Below are positions 6,909 to 10,131 of a DNA stretch of 10,131 nucleotides, piece by piece. Each line of letters opens with the position of its first letter. Positions within the stretch are counted from its first letter, which is position 1. The DNA is from Gemmatimonadota bacterium (GTDB taxonomy: Bacteria > Gemmatimonadota > Gemmatimonadetes > Gemmatimonadales > GWC2-71-9): positions 1 through 10,131 of the forward strand of contig QHUE01000220.1 of the NCBI GenBank assembly GCA_003221825.1, given 5' to 3'. The position numbers were made by a program, and so were the translations under genes. The notes below the pieces were generated by a model. The model was not told where the DNA came from. It saw only the letters and a list, made by a program, of their open reading frames with translations, and searched no databases.

Positions 6909-7458
6909 GGCGCTGGCCGCCAGCGCTACCGCCGCAGCCCTGAGCTGCCGGGATCCTTCGCCGGTCGGTGTCGATCTCCGTGCGCCCGCCCTCCTGGCGA
7001 GCAAATGGGCGCCAACCGTGATGAAGACGTCCGGGCTGATCGCGTGTGCGCAGACCTACGATTCCGTGACCCAGGTGATCGGACCCGCCGGGGGGCTCAT
7101 CGCGGTCGGCCACCACTATCTGTGGGTCGATTCGATGGCGCTCAGCGACACGGTGAGCATCACCGCGGTCGCGCCAGCGGACACCGTGCGCTGGGTTCGC
7201 TTTCAGCCCGACGGCCTGCAGTTCCGGACCAACGGTGCGGGGTGGTCGGCGCTCCTTTATACAAGCTTCAAGGACTGCGGCGTCCCGACGAGCGATACGC
7301 TGCGAATCGCGCAGGCCACCGACTCGCTGAACATCATTCGCTACCTGGCCACGCCCGACTCGACCTGGATCAGAGTCAAAAAGAAGGCCTGGAGTCAGGC
7401 GAATCAGTACGTCGCCGGGGCGCTGCATCATTTCTCGCAGTACACTGTGTCCTGGTAG
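6880..7458 (+). CDS. LP2: exported type-A array protein, ZU5-like core
   Basis: 192 residues from ATG 6880 (198 if ATG 6862 is used). The signal peptide is FVRRSLIPLALAASATAAAL followed by SC23, an imperfect lipobox, so a lipoprotein is plausible but not certain. The core matches LP1: YDSVTQVIGPAGGLI (60-74), SMALSDTVSITAVAPADTV (85-103) and FQPDGLQF (108-115), with cysteines at 56 and 133. The end is HFSQYTVSW. The Asp/Glu-rich linker of LP1 is replaced by a short neutral stretch. The stop is 7 bases before the LP3 start, as in an operon. Its first 29 bases are identical to those of LP4, although the mature parts of LP2 and LP4 differ strongly. Function unknown; the type-A fold assignment is inference. 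Confidence 0.8.
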   Translation: MFVRRSLIPLALAASATAAALSCRDPSPVGVDLRAPALLASKWAPTVMKTSGLIACAQTYDSVTQVIGPAGGLIAVGHHYLWVDSMALSDTVSITAVAPADTVRWVRFQPDGLQFRTNGAGWSALLYTSFKDCGVPTSDTLRIAQATDSLNIIRYLATPDSTWIRVKKKAWSQANQYVAGALHHFSQYTVSW

Positions 7459-7465
7459 GCCGGCC

Positions 7466-7829
7466 ATGAACTCCATCAATCGACCCCACGTCCGGCGGTG
7501 GTTGCTCCCGCTCGCGCTGCTCGCCTGCGCGAGCGCCGCTGCCTCGAGCTGCAGCGAGCCATCTCCGCTTCCGCCCTGAGGGCCTCAAGTTCAGGCCCGG
7601 CGTGCATGGCATCGGCGCGCTCGTCGCGACGAACCTGGACAACTGCGGCGTGCACCCCAATCAGGTGCTCCAGATCGTCCATGTTGACGACTCGTTGAGC
7701 ATCCTCGGATATCTGCAGTCGCCGACGTCTACCGATTCGGCGGTAGTCGTGAAGTACAAGACGTACCTGGGGTCGCTGTGGGTCGGCGGGCTGCTGCACC
7801 ACTTCTCGAACTACGCCGTGGCGTGGTAG
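7466..7829 (+). pseudogene. LP3: type-A array protein broken by an internal ~236-bp deletion and frameshift
   Basis: ATG 7466 opens a normal signal peptide, MNSINRPHVRRWLLPLALLA, then SSC29 and SEPSPLPP, and stops at TGA 7577-7579 after 37 codons. In another frame the homology resumes at 7575 with PEGLKF, which aligns to FQPDGLQF of LP2, and continues through DNCGV and HHFSNYAVAW to TAG 7827-7829. Compared with LP2, 236 bases covering the whole IGPxGG half of the core are missing; since 236 is not a multiple of three, the frame shifts. The 5' part could still yield a tiny lipopeptide of nine mature residues, and GTG 7602 could start a 75-residue C-terminal piece without a signal. The simplest reading is a decayed gene. 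A collapsed repeat in the assembly is the main alternative. Confidence 0.8.
7803..7829 (+). repeat. 27-bp exact direct repeat, copy 2 (3' end of LP3)
   Basis: Identical to 6827-6853 at the end of LP1; the downstream junction to LP4 is also similar to the LP1-LP2 junction (ATG, purine-rich site, ATG). Confidence 0.8.
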
Positions 7830-7844
7830 TACGCACATGAGCTC

Positions 7845-7848
7845 GGAG
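7845..7848 (+). promoter_or_regulatory. Ribosome binding site of LP4
   Basis: GGAG lies six bases before ATG 7855. The earlier in-frame ATG 7837 (adding MSSERR) has no purine stretch before it, so 7855 is preferred. Confidence 0.55.
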
Positions 7849-7854
7849 CGTCGT

Positions 7855-7883
7855 ATGTTCGTTCGCCGTTCCCTGATCCCGCT
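7855..7883 (+). repeat. 29-bp exact direct repeat, copy 2 (signal-peptide start of LP4)
   Basis: Identical to 6880-6908 at the start of LP2. A type-A and a type-B gene therefore share the same signal-peptide start at the DNA level. Confidence 0.8.
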
Positions 7884-8484
7884 CGCACTGCTCGCTGCGG
7901 CGTGCACGGACGGAATCGGGCCGGTTCCCTCCGCCCTGGAGCGGCCGCTCGCTCAGAGCGTGGCGAGCAGATCGATCCCCATGCTCCGGCAGGCGAAAAC
8001 CGCGCCGTCACTCGCGACCTACCAGGTTTCGTTCTGGGCCTACGTTGGGAAAGCATCCGCGGTCGCGGTGAATTACCTCCCCGCCAAGGGTCAATCGGTT
8101 GGCGACCCGTTCCTGCGTTTCTCTATCCCCAGGGGCGGGCTGGTGGCCGGCGCGAACGGGGCCACCCTGAAAAGTGGCGATTCGATCCTCGTGACCCTGA
8201 ACATCGATCCGGTGAGCTTCTTGGTCGACTTTCAGCCGTCCGGGGTGTTGTTCTCCAAGACGTCCCCGGCGATCCTGGGCTTCTGGTATGGGCGTGCGAA
8301 TCCGGATCTGAACGGCGATGGAGTCGTGGATGCCGCCGATCAGCTCCTGATGCAGCAACTCGCCATCTGGTACCAGGGCGACAAGGCGTACGGTTGGTCC
8401 AAGCAACCGTCGATCAACGACACCACGAAGCAATTGGTTGGAGCGGCAGTCTACCACTTCTCGCAGTACGCGGTGTCGTGGTAA
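7855..8484 (+). CDS. LP4: exported type-B array lipoprotein with a single dockerin/EF-hand-like calcium loop
   Basis: 209 residues from ATG 7855. Signal peptide FVRRSLIPLALLAAAC with probable lipid Cys17, the best lipobox of the array. Mature protein: an N-terminal block YQVSFWAYVGKASAVAVNYL (56-75), SVGDPFLRFSIPRGGL (81-96), then GDSILVTLNID and FQPSGVLF (126-133), which matches the FQPxGLxF core of the type-A proteins. Next comes DLNGDGVVDAAD (151-162), a perfect DxNxDGxxDxxD loop of the dockerin/EF-hand kind with a following helix-like QLLMQQLAIW. Dockerins have two such loops; only one is present. The C-terminus is HFSQYAVSW. Calcium binding is a family-based expectation; partner and function are unknown. 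The gene is intact, 25 bases after LP3 and 5 bases before LP5. Confidence 0.8.
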   Translation: MFVRRSLIPLALLAAACTDGIGPVPSALERPLAQSVASRSIPMLRQAKTAPSLATYQVSFWAYVGKASAVAVNYLPAKGQSVGDPFLRFSIPRGGLVAGANGATLKSGDSILVTLNIDPVSFLVDFQPSGVLFSKTSPAILGFWYGRANPDLNGDGVVDAADQLLMQQLAIWYQGDKAYGWSKQPSINDTTKQLVGAAVYHFSQYAVSW

Positions 8485-8489
8485 CCACC

Positions 8490-8974
8490 ATGAGCTCGCT
8501 CGGCTCAAGACCTACCAGATGTCGTTCTGGGCCAAACGGGGGACGCAGACGACGATCGGCGTCTATTACCGCCGCGTTCCCGGCCAGCTCATGAGCGACC
8601 CGTTCCTGCGCTTCAAGATCCCGATCAACGGTCTCGTGGCGGGGGCCGGCGGCGTGCCGCTCGGCCGGGGCGACTCGGTCCTCATCACCCTGACGATCGA
8701 CACCGTCTACTTCAGGGTGGACTTCCAGCCGTCCGGCGTGGTGTTCTCCAGCTCGTCTCCGGCGCAGCTGGCCTTCTGGTATCAAGACGCGAATCCCGAT
8801 TTCAACGGCGACGGGGTCGTGGACGGCACCGATGCCCTGATCGAGCAGAACCTCGCGGTCTATTCGAAGAGCGGCGGGAGCTCCTGGGGAAAGCTGCTAT
8901 CGAGGAACGACCCGACCCAGCAAGTGGTCGGCGCCGAGGTGCTCCACTTCTCACAATACGCGGTGTCCTGGTGA
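8490..8974 (+). pseudogene. LP5: type-B array protein lacking its 5' end (signal peptide deleted, frame broken)
   Basis: The array's start motif ATGAGCTCG is kept at 8490-8498, but the sequence jumps at once to the homolog of LP4 codons beginning near TYQ. Relative to LP4 (ATG 7837 to the ACCTACCAG block at 8017), about 160 bases are missing and the remaining frame does not follow from ATG 8490. From about 8502 the body is intact: KTYQMSFWAK, SDPFLRFKIP, FQPSGVVF, the perfect EF-hand loop DFNGDGVVDGTD, and HFSQYAVSW before TGA 8972-8974. By hand count 68 of the first 110 aligned residues match LP4. The body frame is open upstream into LP4's tail, but no plausible start with ribosome site and signal peptide exists there. 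An internal ATG (in YQMSF) would give an unexported protein. I judge it a 5'-truncated copy. Confidence 0.75.
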
Positions 8975-8984
8975 TCGCCGAAAG

Positions 8985-8989
8985 GGAGG
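8985..8989 (+). promoter_or_regulatory. Ribosome binding site of the TPR gene
   Basis: GGAGG within AGGGAGGG, five bases before GTG 8995. It is the strongest such site near this gene and fixes the start. Confidence 0.7.
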
Positions 8990-8994
8990 GACCG

Positions 8995-10131
8995 GTGCAC
9001 ACGTCATCCATCGTAGTCGATAAGGCCCGGCAGCTCGCCGCGGCGGGACAGCACGCCGAGGTCGTCAAATATCTCGCCGCCCGCGAACGCAGCGAGCTCG
9101 TGGAGTCGGCGAGCCTCGCACTGTTGTACGGGACCGCGCAGGCGCAGCTCGGGAGCTCTGAGGAAGGACTTCAGTGGCTCGACGCGGCGCTCGACCAGGC
9201 CCGCAAGGGTGGCGAGCGGGGAGTCGAGGGTCGTGCGTTGAACGCGCGCGGTGCCATGTCGCTGGTCAGCGGGCGTCTCGACGAGGCCGCGGACTACTGC
9301 ACGCGGGCCCTCATGCTCGCCAGCCTCGACGCCGATTTGGCAACGGTCGGCCGCTGCTCCAACAACCTCGGCATCATCAGTCACCTGCGGGGACGCCACG
9401 CCGAGGCGATCGGGTCCTGGGAAGTCGCCCGTGCGGCCTTCGATCGGGGCGGCTGGCGACAGGGGGTCGCCGAGTGCGGTCACAACCTGGGGATCGCGTA
9501 CCGCGAACAGGGAGCGCTCGATCGCGCCCTCGCGGAGGCCGATCGCGCCGTGGCGGAGGCTGAAGCCACCGGGGATCCCGCGTTGTGGGCACTGGTCCTG
9601 CGAGGGCGGGCGGAGATTCACATCGTCCGCGGCGAGCTGGAGCCGGCGCGCGGCGAGCTGGAGCGGATCCGGGAGAGCCGGAGTCAGCTGCCGCATCCAG
9701 CCGACGAGGCCGAGGATGCGCGCGTCGTCGCGTCGCTGCTGACGGCCGAAGGCCGGTGGGCGGCGGCGGAGGGGACGCTGCGCGGGGTGATCGAGCGGGC
9801 GGAGGCGCACCAGCGGCCGCAGCTGCAGGCCGAGGCGTCGCGCGACTTGAGCATGGTGCTCCGCGCGATGGGCCGGCAGGCCGCTGCACAGACGGCGGCG
9901 CGGGCCGCGAAGGCCCTCTTCACGCGGCTCGGCGCGGAAGGCGAGCTCCGCAATCTGGCCCGGCAAGGGTGGAACGAGGACTTCACAGCGGAGCTGCAGG
10001 GGTCGCTGGCACCGCTGCATGCGGCGCAGGAGCTGGCCGACGCGGGCCACTACACCACGTTGGTGACGTACCTGGGCGAGCGCTCGCAGGACGAGGTCGA
10101 GCAGTCCCCCATGCTGGCCCTGGTACGTCAC
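8995..10131 (+). CDS. Tetratricopeptide-repeat protein, N-terminal part (runs off the window)
   Basis: The frame from GTG 8995 is open to the last base, giving 379 residues of an incomplete protein. It is almost wholly helical with TPR-type units: RALNARGAMSLVSGRLDEAA (80-99), CSNNLGIISHLRGRHAEAI (121-139), CGHNLGIAYREQGALDRALA (161-180), RGRAEIHIVRGELEPARGEL (203-222) and LLTAEGRWAAAEGTL (248-262). TPR arrays are protein-interaction scaffolds; no catalytic motif or signal peptide is visible, so it is probably cytoplasmic. The opening segment 11-44 (ARQLAAAGQH...ASLAL) recurs at 344-377 with 14 of 34 identities, so a second half probably begins there. It starts 20 bases after LP5, suggesting co-transcription with the exported-protein array, but whether it serves those proteins is unknown. 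Confidence 0.85.
   Translation, partial: MHTSSIVVDKARQLAAAGQHAEVVKYLAARERSELVESASLALLYGTAQAQLGSSEEGLQWLDAALDQARKGGERGVEGRALNARGAMSLVSGRLDEAADYCTRALMLASLDADLATVGRCSNNLGIISHLRGRHAEAIGSWEVARAAFDRGGWRQGVAECGHNLGIAYREQGALDRALAEADRAVAEAEATGDPALWALVLRGRAEIHIVRGELEPARGELERIRESRSQLPHPADEAEDARVVASLLTAEGRWAAAEGTLRGVIERAEAHQRPQLQAEASRDLSMVLRAMGRQAAAQTAARAAKALFTRLGAEGELRNLARQGWNEDFTAELQGSLAPLHAAQELADAGHYTTLVTYLGERSQDEVEQSPMLALVRH

Noticed and set aside
7466..7829. Programmed frameshift producing a full LP3
   Set aside because: A whole ~236-bp segment of the homologous core is missing, so no frameshift could restore the protein.
6251..8974. CRISPR array or transposon
   Set aside because: Repeats are coding paralogs with ~600-bp units; there are no short regularly spaced repeats, transposase or terminal inverted repeats.
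9004..10131. 375-codon minus-strand frame opposite the TPR gene
   Set aside because: Leu/Arg-rich with no recognisable motif, whereas the plus frame shows a strong ribosome site and TPR units.

Overview
The window is GC-rich with dense, tightly packed genes. Several features together suggest a soil- or sediment-type member of the Gemmatimonadota or a neighbouring phylum: an ECF sigma/anti-sigma pair, a sigma-54 activator, a tandem set of small exported proteins ending in HFS-[NQ]-Y-x-V-[AS]-W, and a TPR protein carrying an ELxxSxxLAL-type motif. This placement is inferred from protein style; no rRNA or marker gene is present.

Bases 1-2742 (+) hold signalling genes: the C-terminal end of an ECF sigma factor, its zinc-finger anti-sigma partner, and a membrane diguanylate cyclase (Cache-like sensor, HAMP, GGEEF with an intact inhibitory site). 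The cyclase converges with, and overlaps by 4 bases, a minus-strand pair at 2739-5821. That pair is a sigma-54-type AAA+ regulator with a degenerate receiver-like N-terminus, followed 35 bases downstream by a family 5 oligopeptide/solute-binding lipoprotein that has no permease beside it in the window.

Bases 5822-6250 form the divergent control region. It holds three dyads: a GTGA-N6-TCAC palindrome of CRP/FNR type, an 8-bp inverted repeat with a 23-base loop, and two mutually exclusive overlapping hairpins.

Bases 6251-8974 (+) are the unusual part: five head-to-tail paralogous exported proteins, here called LP1 to LP5. LP1, LP2 and LP3 are of type A, with an IGPxGG...FQPxGLxF core that looks ZU5-like. 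LP4 and LP5 are of type B, with the same FQPSGV-F core plus one perfect dockerin/EF-hand loop (DxNxDGxxDxxD). All five end in the same C-terminal motif. Two are broken: LP3 has lost about 236 bp from its middle and is frameshifted, and LP5 has lost about 160 bp including the signal peptide. Near-identical junction blocks recur 975-976 bp apart, which indicates segmental duplication or recombination inside the array.

Bases 8995-10131 (+) hold the first 379 codons of a TPR-type repeat protein that starts 20 bases after LP5 and runs out of the window. Its opening segment appears again just before the window edge. LP1 to LP5 and the TPR gene are spaced like one operon.
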